A stretch of 64,000 nt of DNA from positions 1,719,662-1,783,661 of the forward strand of contig NC_077232.1 of the NCBI RefSeq assembly GCF_027887165.1. Direction: 5' to 3'. The position numbers and the translations under genes are program-made. Origin of the DNA: Monodelphis domestica. Its lineage: Eukaryota; Chordata; Mammalia; Didelphimorphia; Didelphidae. Of this stretch, positions 52,031 through 64,000 are shown piece after piece; within the stretch, counting starts at the first letter, position 1; each line of letters opens with the position of its first letter. The notes under the pieces are model-generated. The model worked only from the letters and a program-made list of their open reading frames with translations. It ran no database searches and was not told where the DNA came from.

Positions 52031-52372
52031 TCTTTGGTTTAGTTAGTCAGTATGTAGAAAAGCCCTACTCTGTGCCAGGCACTATTCGAAACAAAGAAAG
52101 AAGAAACATTTCATGCCTTCCAGATCCCCTCTCAGTCAGATGGAATAAATAAATCTATAGCTGTGTGTTTTTAAACAAGCTTTCTGAAACATTTATGGGA
52201 GGTTTTGTGAGAGGGAAGGCTTTGACCAAGAATCATTTGTTTAGAAAGTGGAAATTTAGCAGAGAATTGAAGAATGCTTAGAGGCCACAAAGATTGAGAA
52301 CATTCTGATTGTAGGAGACAGCCAATGGAAGGGAAGAGAATAAAATCTCAAAGATTAGTCCAGACTGTATTT
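52031..52372. other. unassigned, MIR-like traces
   Basis: CTCTGTGCCAGGCACTATTC near 52070-52090 is reminiscent of an old SINE/LINE2-type repeat. No gene is seen. Confidence 0.35.
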
Positions 52373-53245
52373 TCATCTGTCTGAATCAATTAGTGCTGGT
52401 GGGCCATCGAGAGGAATGATCTCCCTCAAGAGCACCTTAGCAACAAAAGCCGCTATGTCTCGGGCACTAGGAAATGCTTTCAACCATTTGGTCAGCTGAT
52501 CCACTATGACCAGATAAACTTTGTTATGTCCAGCTTTAGGCAAAGTAATAAAATCAATTTGTAAATGCTCAAAAGGTATATAAGCCAGAGGACATCCACC
52601 AAAACTTTGCCATGTAAAGCATGTTGGTTGTATGCCTGGCAAGTGAGCAGGCTGCACAGACTTTAGAGATTATGGTGGTTGTATCAGGGGCTATCCAGAC
52701 CTTTTGAACAGATTCTACGATACCCTTAGTGCCAAAGTGACAGCTCTTTTGAACGGATAAGCATATCTGGTGATAGAAACTCCTGGGTAGTAGGGTTTTT
52801 CCTTCAGATGACACCCATACCCCATTGATCTGTTTTGCTTTAAAAATTTCCTCCATTTTTCTACATTCTGTTCATTATAAGAGAGAGATACATTTGAGTC
52901 ATTTCTAGTTGTCAAATCTAAAATCAACTCCGGTCTTTCTAAAGCAGCAAGCTTTATTGCAGTATCTCTTTGGTGGTTCCCTCTAGAGACAGGGTCAGTA
53001 GCGTGAGCAGAACAATGGACTACAGCTAGAGCTTCTGGTATTTGGGGAGTAGAAAGCACTTCATTAATGATCTCTGAGTTTGTGATACATTTTCCAGCAG
53101 AGGTTAAAACCCCTCTTTGCAGCTATCACATACCCACTTCATGGCATATTCCAATGGCATATCTAGAGTGTATAAATTATTGCTTTCTTACCTTTGGCAG
53201 TCATACAGGTATGTTTTAGAGGTATCAGTTCTGCATGTTGAGCAT
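52373..53245 (-). mobile_element. ERV pol fossil: RNase H and integrase
   Basis: Reverse-strand remnants of a class I ERV: RNase H part (right), integrase zinc-binding region (KVCAACSLAR) and catalytic core (LQIDFITLPKAGHNK, LTKWLKAFP). Broken. An LTR of another element interrupts it on the right at 53246. Confidence 0.75.
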
Positions 53246-53825
53246 GTAAGGGTTAAATTAAGGAGTTCAAAGACAAAGGGAGGAGAGCAGTTTAACAAAA
53301 ATTTTTTTTAATCATAGAAAGAAGTACAGATAGAAAGATAGAAAAGAGGAAAGAGAGATTATTAATCTTACACCCTGTAAATATACCTAAAATTCCCAAT
53401 ACTAACTAAAATTTCCTAAAACCTATCTCTGTCTTCTTAGAACAGGTTCTTCTGCCTGGCACACTGGACCTAATCTATTCTACTCTATCTATAAATGATT
53501 GACTAACTCCCTAACTCCCTAAAATAATAGACAACCACCACTCACTCACTCCTTCAATCAGTTTTCTATTAACAGCCCAACTGTCAGCCACCTGCCAGCA
53601 GATCCTTGCCTCAGAGATAGACCTCCTGCTCTCTAGAGATCCCAGTGGCAAAAGATCTTCACTAACCTTAACCTTACCCCCTCAGTTCCTACTTCCTCCC
53701 CTCAGTTCTGGTCTTCATGGTAACCAAATCTTCTGCTCTGGCTCACTGACTCCTGTCAGTCCTGATCTAGTTAGAAATCAGCCTCTCAAGGAGACAGAGA
53801 GATTATGAAAACCCCTTTTAATAAG
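53246..53825 (-). mobile_element. LTR of the finger-flanking ERV family
   Basis: Reverse-oriented relative of 19635-20168 and 25395-25925. Inserted in RNase H sequence on its left and abutting the KRAB block on its right, so the block edge at 53828 may coincide with this insertion. Confidence 0.65.
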
Positions 53826-53827
53826 TA

Positions 53828-54684
53828 CTTAAAAGTCTCCTTCTCCAGAGAACAACTCCACCACTCCCTATATTCTCCAGAGTAGAAACCAACTGCCCCT
53901 CTCTTTTCTGAGTTCCGGAATCTTTCAGCTTTGAAGGATTTCCTGCATTGTAAGGTTTCTTGCTTTTAGCAAAGAGCTGATCCTTACAACAATAGCCCCT
54001 CTTATTTTTGTGTAATGAAGTATAAATGAGAAATAGATACTGTATACAAATGGAAGCAATTGTGAAACAAAAGATTTTCACTGTGACCCATCCTACCAAG
54101 AACCTCAAGGTCTGAATGTAACAACAGACAATTCTCCTTCACTTGACTGAAAACTATCTCAGATCACTCCTTTCTTTAGAAACCTCCTGCTTTCATCCAG
54201 ATGAGACTCCATTTCAGTCATGAGGAAAACAAAGGATGGCTTTTCTTGAACTTTGTTCTCTTTTGAGGCATCACATAAAACTCTTCCCTCCAGAGTGCAT
54301 CACACTTACAAGATTCCCACAAACTGTTCGCAGATTTCAGGTGAGAAAGGATCCCTTCTAAGTTCTGGGAAGAAAGAACTTTGCTCTCTCTTTTCTCCTC
54401 CACCTATCCATACAATTGCCAGAGAGAGCACAGACTCTCTCCATGATTTCATAGGGAGATCCTTCGGTAGTTAGATGCTCATCAGCTTTATTCCAATGAG
54501 GGTGGTTTTCTCAAAATTTGATCAGACTCTGAAAGACTATAGTTTGAGGGTTGACCCTGACACTAATAAAGAGTTGGAGGCCAGCCCTTCTGTGTGCTTC
54601 TGTTTCCTCCTGTAACTGATGAGAGTTGGATTATTAATCCTGACATGACTTTCAATCCTCTGTCCTCTGACTTTTGATGGTTAG
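53828..54684 (+). other. left edge of KRAB block copy 2
   Basis: Near-identical to 3319-4174. No exon is recognised. Ends in the TTAG acceptor of KRAB-A. Confidence 0.6.
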
Positions 54685-56244
<1,560 letters not shown>

Positions 56245-56340
56245 GGCTTGCAGTTCCCAGAGTAGATGTGATCTCTTATTTGGAGCGAAGGGAAGCCCCA
56301 TGGATGCTGGAGGAAGAAGGCCTGAGGAGCTCCTGTACAG
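56245..56340 (+). CDS. KRAB-B exon of KZFP gene 2
   Basis: 96 bp, phase 1 in and out, encoding G-LAVPRVDVISYLERREAP then WMLEEEGLRSSCT. Acceptor CCCAG, donor GTGAGTG (consensus). It differs from gene 1 mainly at A/V, A/V, Q/R, K/R and K/R. The next exon should carry the spacer and fingers to the right of 64000. The intron so far contains ERV, SINE and LTR insertions. Confidence 0.9.
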
Positions 56341-57477
56341 GTGAGTGAGATGAAAAGTGGTGTGTGAGAGCCATAGTTACCAGAAGTTTCTCTGTGCTGT
56401 AGTGAAGCATGAGAGGGAAGGCTCTGAAGGGAAGGAACACTAGAGAAGTCTAATGGGGGGACGTGGCCTGGGGCTTCAGGAGAACCAGACTGAGGATGCT
56501 GGGGGAAAGTATGGCAGAGAAAACAAGGGTAAGGCATTGGCACAACTCACTGCAAATGGCCTTCTCTAGCAGTTTAGCCTAGAATCTGAGGACAGACATT
56601 GGATGATATCTCATGGGGATGTAGAGATCTAGTGAGAGTGTTTGGAGAAGTAAAGAGAAATGGTTTTTGGTTACAATAAGAAAAGAGCCATGAGTTCATT
56701 AGTGTGGGCAAGACTGAAAATTAAGAAAAAATATGAAGACCAGAGGAAGGAATAAATGCATTTGAGATGAGGGATGGGGTGGGATTCTTTGCATATGGAA
56801 AGAGATTTTCTTTAGCTAGGAGAGGAATGACCTTTTTCTCTGATGCTCAGGCCAAACAGGAAAAGTAGACAGCTGAGTTGGTTGAGATGTGGAGGATAAG
56901 AGAGCTCTGCAAAGAGGTTCAACTTTTGTTCAGTGAAATATGAGGCCACGTTGTCAGTTTAGAAGGTGTGGACATGGGTGGAAGGATGCCATGAGGGAGA
57001 GCTGGACACCAGAGAAATCTTTGGAAGGCTGCTGTGGTGAGTGGCAAAGGGAATCCATGAGAGAGACCTCACAGAGTTGCCTTGCCATGGTGAGGACCCA
57101 GCTGAGATCAGGGAGCATCAATGTAGAGTGAATGGAGTCAGGCAGCTGGTTTCCTGGTTTTCCTTCTCTCTATTGACCTGCAGCACATGAGGAGGCATGA
57201 GGACTGCTGTCTTCCTTGGAAGCAATCCAAGGCCAAGCTTTGTCTAAATCATCTGCCTCAGGCCCTCTCCTGGTCTCTGGGCATCTATCTTTGTCATGTT
57301 TTTGGAGAAGCAGGTGATCAACACCCCCTTAGTTTAGGGAGATGAGAGCCTAGAAAGAAGCCTCTGGGATCTTCAGGATTGGGTCTGCTCAGGATCCAAC
57401 AGAGGTACTGTTGACTGTTGACTGTGAGAAAATTAGGACCAGAAAGAGAGAAACATGGCTGAGGCCAGAGCATCCAT

Positions 57478-57582
57478 TTTCTTTCTTTTTCTTTTTTTTT
57501 AAATTTTAATTTATTTTGTCAATTTAGAACATTATTCCTTGGTTACAAAAATCACATTATTTCCCTATCTTCCCTCCCCCCA
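57478..57582 (-). mobile_element. short L1 3' tail
   Basis: T-tract followed by L1 3'UTR start (TTAGAACATTATTCCTTGG). Absent from copy 1 near 7565. Confidence 0.8.
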
Positions 57583-57964
57583 GTGTCTTGGGCCTGATAT
57601 AAACTCTGGGCCCAGCCAGTAAACATGGATTAAACATAAAATAGGTTTTAGGTGGTTTAAAAAGATGATCCAGGGAGAAAAGTGTGTTGGGGAATGTAAA
57701 TGTATTCATTAAACAGGGAAATGAGGAAATAGAGGAATGAAGACAATGTCAGTTTAAGAAGACATGTAATTAAAGGAGGAAATAATTAGAATTATAGTGA
57801 TAAAATAAAAGCCACCATTTGCATATGGCACCTACTATGTGTCACACACTTTGTAAATATTTTCTCACTTGTTCTTCATAGGAACCCTGGGAGTTACTTG
57901 AGCTTCTTATGCCCATGTTATAGTTGAGGAGAGGGAGGCACAATTCCTGTGAAGTCTAGCATAC

Positions 57965-58785
57965 TAGGCATATTGGCATCTGGGAAGCTAGCCCAATGTG
58001 ATTAATGGTTTGTTCTGAGTCTGACAATTACCTATTAAGACTTCAAACTTTACCTGTGCCAAATAATTTCTCAAAGGGCATGGGCACATGAATTTCCTTA
58101 TGATTGTTAGCTTGTTCCTTGCATAACTTTTGAAATAAGCAGTTTTTAAATGAAGAAATCTTCCACCATAAGCTTAGTTTCAGTTGATATCAATGATCTG
58201 GCCTTAGAGATTGCTGGCTTATCTAGCCCAGCAATCCTTAGTGAAAGGAGCTTCATTATCATACTGAATTACCATGCTTTAAATCTCTTGAGGAGTCAGG
58301 GATTAGGCTGTACCAAATTTACTTCTGTACTTTCAGAATTATCTCTAATTTCTGTTGGAGAAACAGTTTACCTGCTTTCTTCTACAAATTTAAAATGATT
58401 GTAATACTGCATTAAGTTGTCGTGGAGGCAGAGTTTGAAATTGAGGAGTGGGGGGGGAAGGGGGTAAAGATAAGAGTGACTGTCTGATCCTGCAGTAGCT
58501 GACGGTGGGGATTAGGGCATGGAGAGATAGTCAGATAGAGCCAAAAGGTTGAAAGAGGAATTCAGTTAAGTATTAATGAAAGTACTCTGAGCTGAGGCAG
58601 CATGGACCTGAGGCAGTGTGGCCTCTGTCAAGGCCCAGCCCATGAATTTGCCCATCCTTTGCTAGTCCCTTGGCCTATCCCTTTCCATACAATGACCATC
58701 AAGAGGTCGGACCATGTGTCTGGTAATACAATATCAATACATCAATCACTTCCCAGATGCCAACATGCCTGGTATGCTACAAAGT
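57965..58785. mobile_element. ~820-bp insert private to copy 2, perhaps an ERV fragment
   Basis: Copy 1 runs from GAAGTTCTAGCA straight to the sequence that resumes here at 58785. The insert has no identified LTR ends. Some open stretches suggest retroviral pol but no diagnostic motif was found. Confidence 0.4.
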
Positions 58786-59049
58786 CCTAGCTAGTTTCTG
58801 AGATAGAATGAAAATGCACCACCACCAAAATTGTGATTTTTATAAATATCATCAAAATGTTGGTATCTTTATTAGGTGGAAAATAGGAAGGGACTTGTAC
58901 AAGTTTTCTTGCTGAGGGATAAAAATTCTTGTTTTGGTTTTACCACTCTAACCTGTCAACAACATGCAGAATTGCCAACTATCCTGTGAAAGATTTGTTT
59001 TTCCTAAGTGATAACTAAACTTGGAGATCAGTGGCATATATCTTTTTTT

Positions 59050-59400
59050 TAAACAATGTTTATATACAAAACCATCTTTGTAAGGAGAGGTTTTTGTCTA
59101 CCACTGGTAAGTTGGCTATACTCTCACTGAAATCACTTGATGACTAACCCAAGTTAGCAAACAATCTCTTGATACTCCCAGATAGAAGAATGGAAACATA
59201 AATAGAGGTAAGTTCAAATCAAAAAACAACTGTAGCATTGCAGTGGTCTGAGAAAGTCTCCTTTTGTAAAAATGTTGTGGTCAATGATGGTTTCAAAACA
59301 GCCTCCTCTCTGCCTGTCTAGTGACCTGGGTTTGCAAAGACTACTGACTCTGCTGCAAGGATGCAAACCCAAATAATATCTTGATCTTGTAATTATAAAG
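59050..59400 (+). mobile_element. LTR-like segment, partner of 11548-11895
   Basis: Begins TGTTTATATACAAAACC after a T-tract. In copy 1 the L1 lies between that T-tract and this segment. It may be the 5' LTR of the gag-pol fossil that follows. Confidence 0.5.
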
Positions 59401-59995
59401 TTGATGAAATGCAATTGCAGGGTAACCGAGGAATGGGACTATTATGTTAGTGTGTAGCGGCAGCCAAGGAGAGTCTCTGGATGCCTGTGAGCATGAATGG
59501 CCAAACTTTCTGGGAGTTTGGAAAGAATTTGATGTCAAATTAGAAAACTTAGAAGAATGTGTTACACTTGGTGAGAAACAGTCAGTTTGAGGTTGTCATT
59601 GAATGTGCCCCAAGAGCATCCTATACCTGATTATAATCATTTGGAATTTCTGTAGGAAAAAAAGCCCATTACATTTGAAATACTTGTTGTCAAAGAGGAA
59701 AAATATTGTTATAGCAACATTGGGCCCTTATTTACTACTTAAGATGCCAGTAACGAATTTTTAGCTCAAATCTATTTGAACATTATCTCACAAATGTAAA
59801 GGGCTTATGAACCACTAATTGGGAAGGGCGTGAAAGGACTAATATTGAAGCATGCAATCCATTTCCTTCTAAAGGGTGATGGACTCAAGTTACTATATAA
59901 GACATTTTTTAAAATGGGAACTGCCATTTCTCTGCTTAAATGTATTTAGTAGAAGAATTTTATTTTAGGGAAAAGAGGCATCTCTTTTATCTTTT

Positions 59996-60195
59996 TTTTT
60001 AAATGAAAACTCTTACCTTCCATCTTGAAATCAATACTGTGTATTGGCTCCGAGGCAGAAGAGTGGTAAGGGCTAGGCAATGGGGGTTAAGTGACTTGCC
60101 CAGGGTCACACAGCTGAGAAGTGTCTGAGGCCAGATTTGAACCTAGGACCTCTCTCTAGGACTGACTCAATCCACTGAGCTACCCAGCTGCTCCC
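59996..60195 (-). repeat. marsupial CORE-SINE
   Basis: Full reverse SINE with TCTTTTATCTTTT duplication (59983-59995 and 60196-60208). Confidence 0.9.
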
Positions 60196-61260
60196 TCTTT
60201 TATCTTTTAAGACTTGGATAAATAGAAAAAAAGAGCACTGATAATTTCCTTTGATTTCAGATAATACAACAAAAAAAGTTTGAAAGCAATCACAAAAAAA
60301 TTAAATAATGCTTTGAAATGAGCTAGATTTTGAGATAAGTATATGTTGTATTCATGCTCTCAGTGGTATCATACCATGAAGATAGGCAATGAAAATAAAA
60401 GCAAAAAGGAAAGATTGGAAGTGAATTCTCTAGTACTAATAACAGAGCATGTCCTATCTCAAGGATGGTCTCAGCTGCCAGGATTTGAGTCAGTGAGCAA
60501 GGTTACACAAGACTGCCAGTCTAGAGAGGAATTATTAACCTCATTGAGAGTTTGCTCTGATAGGCCTGGTATATGCATGCAATGTGAAAATCTTAAATGA
60601 CAACTGGATGAAATTCTGTTACAATTTACAGATAGACTTATTGAGCTGGTAGGTAGATATATAGACCTGGATCTTGCCAGTGAATTGGCCAAAGACCTTT
60701 ATGATGGTCTGAAAGGGGAAAAGGACTCTGGAATCAGCGAGTGAAACCTTTGGTTTCTGACACTAACATCTTAGCACCAGTTATCTCAGCCCATACATAT
60801 TATGATTGCCTCTTAGATATTGGTGCTTCCAGATAATGTTGATGAATACACTTGATTCTGATTCTGATTCCATTGGTTCTCTAAATGTAGTAGGGATGTC
60901 AGGAGCAACTCTGAAGGTCCCAAAGCTTTCTCCTCAAATGGTATCTGTGGGACCTCTATCACTACAACATTCTTTTCTATAATGCCTGATTCCCGTATGA
61001 ATTTGTTACGGAGAGATCTTTTATGTAAACTTAGAGCCACGATAACATTCTCTCAAGACAGTGCTATGATGCTAGAATTGTCTGAGGAATTTTTAAATCT
61101 ATTCCCTGTACTTCTTTTAGACAGTCAGGAGATAGACAAACCTCCCACTTTTGAAATACCAGCTGGGCCACATCTTCATCCTTATATAGGCTTACTGAAA
61201 TCAGCTGTTCCTATGCAAATCAAAACAAAAGGTGGCCCACGTTCTTGCAATCCTCTGTAT

Positions 61261-61891
61261 TGTTAAGGGTAAATTTAGGGTTGTTGGCTGAATATATTAT
61301 ACTAGTGGTCACCAAGGATTAAAATTCAATCCCAATAAAATACTCCTCAGTTTGGAATTTTTATGGTAGTTTAATGACAATAGTAGGAAGAAATTAAGAA
61401 GAGAGAGAGAAAAAGGAATTGGATTTCTCTTGCAAGTGAGATAGGAGTTTAGAGGCCTAGGCCAAGGGTCCTTCTCAGTCTAGCTCCAGGGTCCTCCTAG
61501 GAGGATAGTGCTTTAGGAGGTAAAAGAAAAGAGGAATCAGCCTAAACCACTCACCAAGCACACTAAGAATGCTGCCACAAGCTCCCAATGCTGCAAGAGC
61601 CCAAAGTCTCCACAATAGAAAATGAGGGTGAGAGCCCAGCAAGATGAAGTGATGAGAAATATATAGACCATTCTTTACATCACTTTCTGTGTCTCACATG
61701 CACCAGTGGTGGCCTAAACTTTGCTTTTGGACAGCCTAGGGGGTTAGTCAGTTGTTTCTGATTTGTCACTTGCTAGCACACAAGGGTCATAGACCATCCT
61801 CCTCAACACTTTATCCTTAACTAGGGGTGTATACATTCCTGGTTGCTAGAATTCTAAGACTGAGCAGGGTGGAGAAAATCTAAAATTCAAA
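61261..61891 (-). mobile_element. solo LTR in ERV pol, TSD GTAT
   Basis: Starts TGTTAAGGG, flanked by GTAT (61257-61260 and 61892-61895). The RT sequence continues across. Close relative of the outer LTR at 12851-14764. Confidence 0.82.
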
Positions 61892-62568
61892 GTATCCCCT
61901 ATCAAAACAGGCAATTGAGAGAATTAATACAGTGATAAATTCTTTAATTGAGCTGAAATGAATAATTCCATGTAAGTCTGAATATATCTAACTTGCCTAT
62001 TAAAAAGCCAAAATTAGATGTAAATTCAAAATCTGTCTGTCAATTTGTACAAGATTTAATGGCTATAAATAGTCATGTCAACAAAAGACATACTGTGGTT
62101 CCAAGCCCATCCACATTATCTCCTCATATTTAACAGTAGTAGATTTGTGTTCAGCATTTTTCTCAGTACCCATTGATGAAGATTCCAGAAATATATTTGC
62201 CTTCACCTGGAAAAGTTCCTATGGACATGGTGTCATTTGCACCAAGGGTACATGGAAACCCCACTATTTTCGCAGATTTTAACAAAATATTTAGAAAATA
62301 TTAAGTTTAAAGAAAGCTGTTTGATACACTTTGTAGATGATTTGCTCTTGACCTCACCAAATGCCATAGCAGGCCAAGAAAATAGCAGACATCTTCATTT
62401 GGAACTGAAATATGTAACTAAAATACCAGGGTGGTATGACTGGGTTATTCATTGGTTCAAGGAATGGGTCTAGATGGTTACTTTGAGCTAGTAATAGAAG
62501 TCACACTGTTTTGGGAAAGCCAACAGAATGTAGGTGACAGTCTAACAGACCCACTCCAGACAGATATT

Positions 62569-62604
62569 CTACACTTGATCTTAGCCAAAAGGCCGAGAAG
62601 CGAT
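62569..62604 (-). pseudogene. RNU2: 3'-truncated U2 snRNA retropseudogene
   Basis: The reverse strand reads exactly the first 36 nt of U2 snRNA (ATCGCTTCTCGGCCTTTTGG and onward to GTGTAG). It is flanked by a perfect 17-bp direct repeat TCCAGACAGATATTCTA (62555-62571 and 62604-62620), so it was pasted in by the L1 machinery. There is no A-tail and U2 nt 37 onward is missing, which fits a tailless retropseudogene. The insert shares 3 nt (CTA) with the target at one side and 1 nt at the other. It lies inside an ERV pol fossil. Confidence 0.9.
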
Positions 62605-62789
62605 CCAGACAGATATTCTAATTTCACCCTACACCATATAAAATACTTAGGAATCTATCTGCCAAGACTAACAGAAGAATCTTGCTATCTCTTAGACACA
62701 CTTTTGCATTTGTGACACAAGAATATTGTCCACAGAATGCACCACTTTACTCTCCTTGAATTGTATACTTTTAAGATCTCTATTTAAAA

Positions 62790-63856
62790 TTTTTTTAAAT
62801 TGACTCTATGAATCTGTGAACCCTTGAGGTAAACGAGTCCAAGTCCATTTTGTCTTTTCCCACATGAAAGCAAAGATCTTTTGAAAATCCTCATTAATAG
62901 CAATTGAGAAAAAAACTGAGGATAAGTCTGCCACAGTGAAATATCTTGCCTGGCTTGGAATGGAAGGAATTATAGCAGCTGCACTTGGTACAACAGGATG
63001 CGTCTTGATCACATAATCACTTGACAGCCTTTAATTATTGAATAAAAAGATATACAGGTCTGACATTCTCATCCAACTTTGTTTTTTTAATTGGAAAAAT
63101 AGGTGTGTTAAATTCTGAAAAGCAGGGAATGATAATCTCTTGTTGGATTAGGGATTCTATTGGTCTTATTCCCTCAATTGCTTCTTTAGTCAGGAGTTTT
63201 TGAGGTATCCAAGAAAATGGTCCTCCCTTCTTACCCTGACTGTTGTAGCTGATTTCAATAAACTCACATCTGTAGAAGATTTTGATCGAAGATCTTTAGG
63301 GACAGCCACAGATATTGGATAAATTGAACTTAAGTCACCTTCTGTACTCACTGAATCTATGAAAAGCATTGGAAAGGCTTTCAGAGATTCTTCTGGAAGA
63401 TGTATTGACATTTCTCCAGTGGGAGTCTAGTGGATAGTAGACCTTAGTTTACACAACAATTCAGAGATTTATTGGGCATTCTGGCATACAAGGAAATGCA
63501 TGTTCAACAGATAATGGAAATAAAGTAATAATTTTCGGTTGTAATTTAGCTACTCTTTGAGGTTTTCCAGTAGCTTCTATTACTCCCATTGTACCAACAG
63601 CTCTACAGTTCTCAGGAAAACTGCAAAACTGATTTATTGGCTCCCATATCAACCAGAACATCATATATCTGGCCTCCAATAGTCACAGTCACATGTGATT
63701 CTGTGCTATTTGGTGGTTGGAATGTCTCCAACACCTGAGCTAACACAGTAACATCAGTACAAAGCTCAGTCATTTCTTGTCCTTCCAAACACACATTTCC
63801 TTGAATTGCATGATATTCCCAGGATTTTGCATCTTTATCACCATCATCAGATATAC
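62790..63856 (-). mobile_element. class I ERV fossil: PR and RT, reverse strand
   Basis: Reverse strand, from the right: protease-like part (GGQIYDVLVDMGANKSVL, about 63620-63680) and RT start (ARYFTVADLSSVFFSIAI, WTWTRLPQGF at about 62815-62950). Broken. It meets the + strand RT fossil at about 62760 tail to tail. Confidence 0.72.
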
Positions 63857-64000
63857 TGTGAATCTTGAAATTTCTCAGACTTGTGAATGTTAAAAAATTC
63901 CCCACTGGAGAATTTTTTATTGGGACTATTCCCCATTTTAAACAGTGAAGCTACTTAGATCTAAAATGTGAGAACTCTACTTAGATAAAAAATGGGAAGA
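63857..64000 (+). mobile_element. start of an LTR of the 8621-9527 family
   Basis: TGTGAATCTTGAAATTTCTC and the CTATTCCCCATTTTAAACAGTG segment match the first ~100 bp of 8621-9527. Cut by the window edge. Confidence 0.65.

Larger units (their letters stand above)
56341..59049 (+). other. intron part of block copy 2
   Basis: Matches 5844-8340 without the LTR of 6152-6741. Private changes: a ~100-bp L1 tail at 57478-57582 (T-rich start, reverse) and an unmatched insert at about 57965-58785. A MIR/THER1-like relic lies at about 57815-57940. Confidence 0.6.
59401..62760 (+). mobile_element. class I ERV gag-PR-RT fossil
   Basis: In order on the + strand: leader and possible N-terminal gag, capsid-like part (about 60490-60720), protease-like DIGAS (about 60815-60835), start of RT (about 61140-61260) and RT core with FVDD (about 62325-62345). 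Interrupted by a SINE (59996-60195), a solo LTR (61261-61891) and a U2 fragment (62569-62604). Broken in many places. No 3' half is present. Confidence 0.7.

Overview
The window looks like a marsupial nuclear chromosome, most probably a didelphid opossum. It carries many copies of the tRNA-headed marsupial CORE-SINE with clean target-site duplications, marsupial-type L1 LINEs, older MIR/THER1-like SINEs, numerous class I (gammaretrovirus-like) LTRs with 4-bp target duplications, and one hAT element resembling SPIN. The species call is an inference from repeat content; no single-copy marker gene is present.

The host genes are a KRAB zinc-finger (KZFP) cluster on the + strand. Gene 1 has a 127-bp KRAB-A exon (4175-4301), a 96-bp KRAB-B exon (5748-5843) and a zinc-finger exon beginning at 18195. 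That exon has lost frame with the KRAB part at a 7-A run, and its array is cut at finger 10 by a stop. Gene 2 has near-identical KRAB-A (54685-54811) and KRAB-B (56245-56340) exons; its finger exon must lie beyond 64000. Both KRAB pairs sit in one duplicated block (about 3319-11890 and 53828-59400). A second zinc-finger array (23502-25260) is not a separate gene with its own splice acceptor. It is the product of a roughly 4.5-kb tandem duplication that welded L1 ORF1 sequence onto the middle of the finger exon.

Layout: 1-3318, LTR-rich flank; 3319-8340, KRAB block copy 1; 8341-11535, an inverted L1 with a solo LTR inside it; 11548-18190, retroviral fossils, nested LTRs and L1 pieces; 18195-23500, zinc-finger unit 1 (fingers, LTR+gag fossil, L1 5' half); 23502-29340, zinc-finger unit 2 with the same order; 29340-38100, LTRs, a SINE, a 14-3-3 epsilon processed pseudogene, an L1 5'UTR and the SPIN-like element; 38100-44200, a GC-rich low-repeat domain with a CpG-rich promoter-like region and a candidate 5' exon for gene 2; 44200-53820, L1 and retroviral fossils, including a gag fossil of unclear affiliation; 53828-59040, KRAB block copy 2; 59050-64000, opposed retroviral pol fossils, one holding a truncated U2 snRNA insertion.

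If expressed, KZFPs are nuclear repressors: the KRAB domain recruits TRIM28 and the fingers bind DNA, often retroelement sequence. The most notable features are the two-level duplication history, the L1-finger fusion, the probable KRAB-only fate of gene 1, the tailless U2 insertion, and the swarm of solo LTRs lying mostly antisense to the genes.
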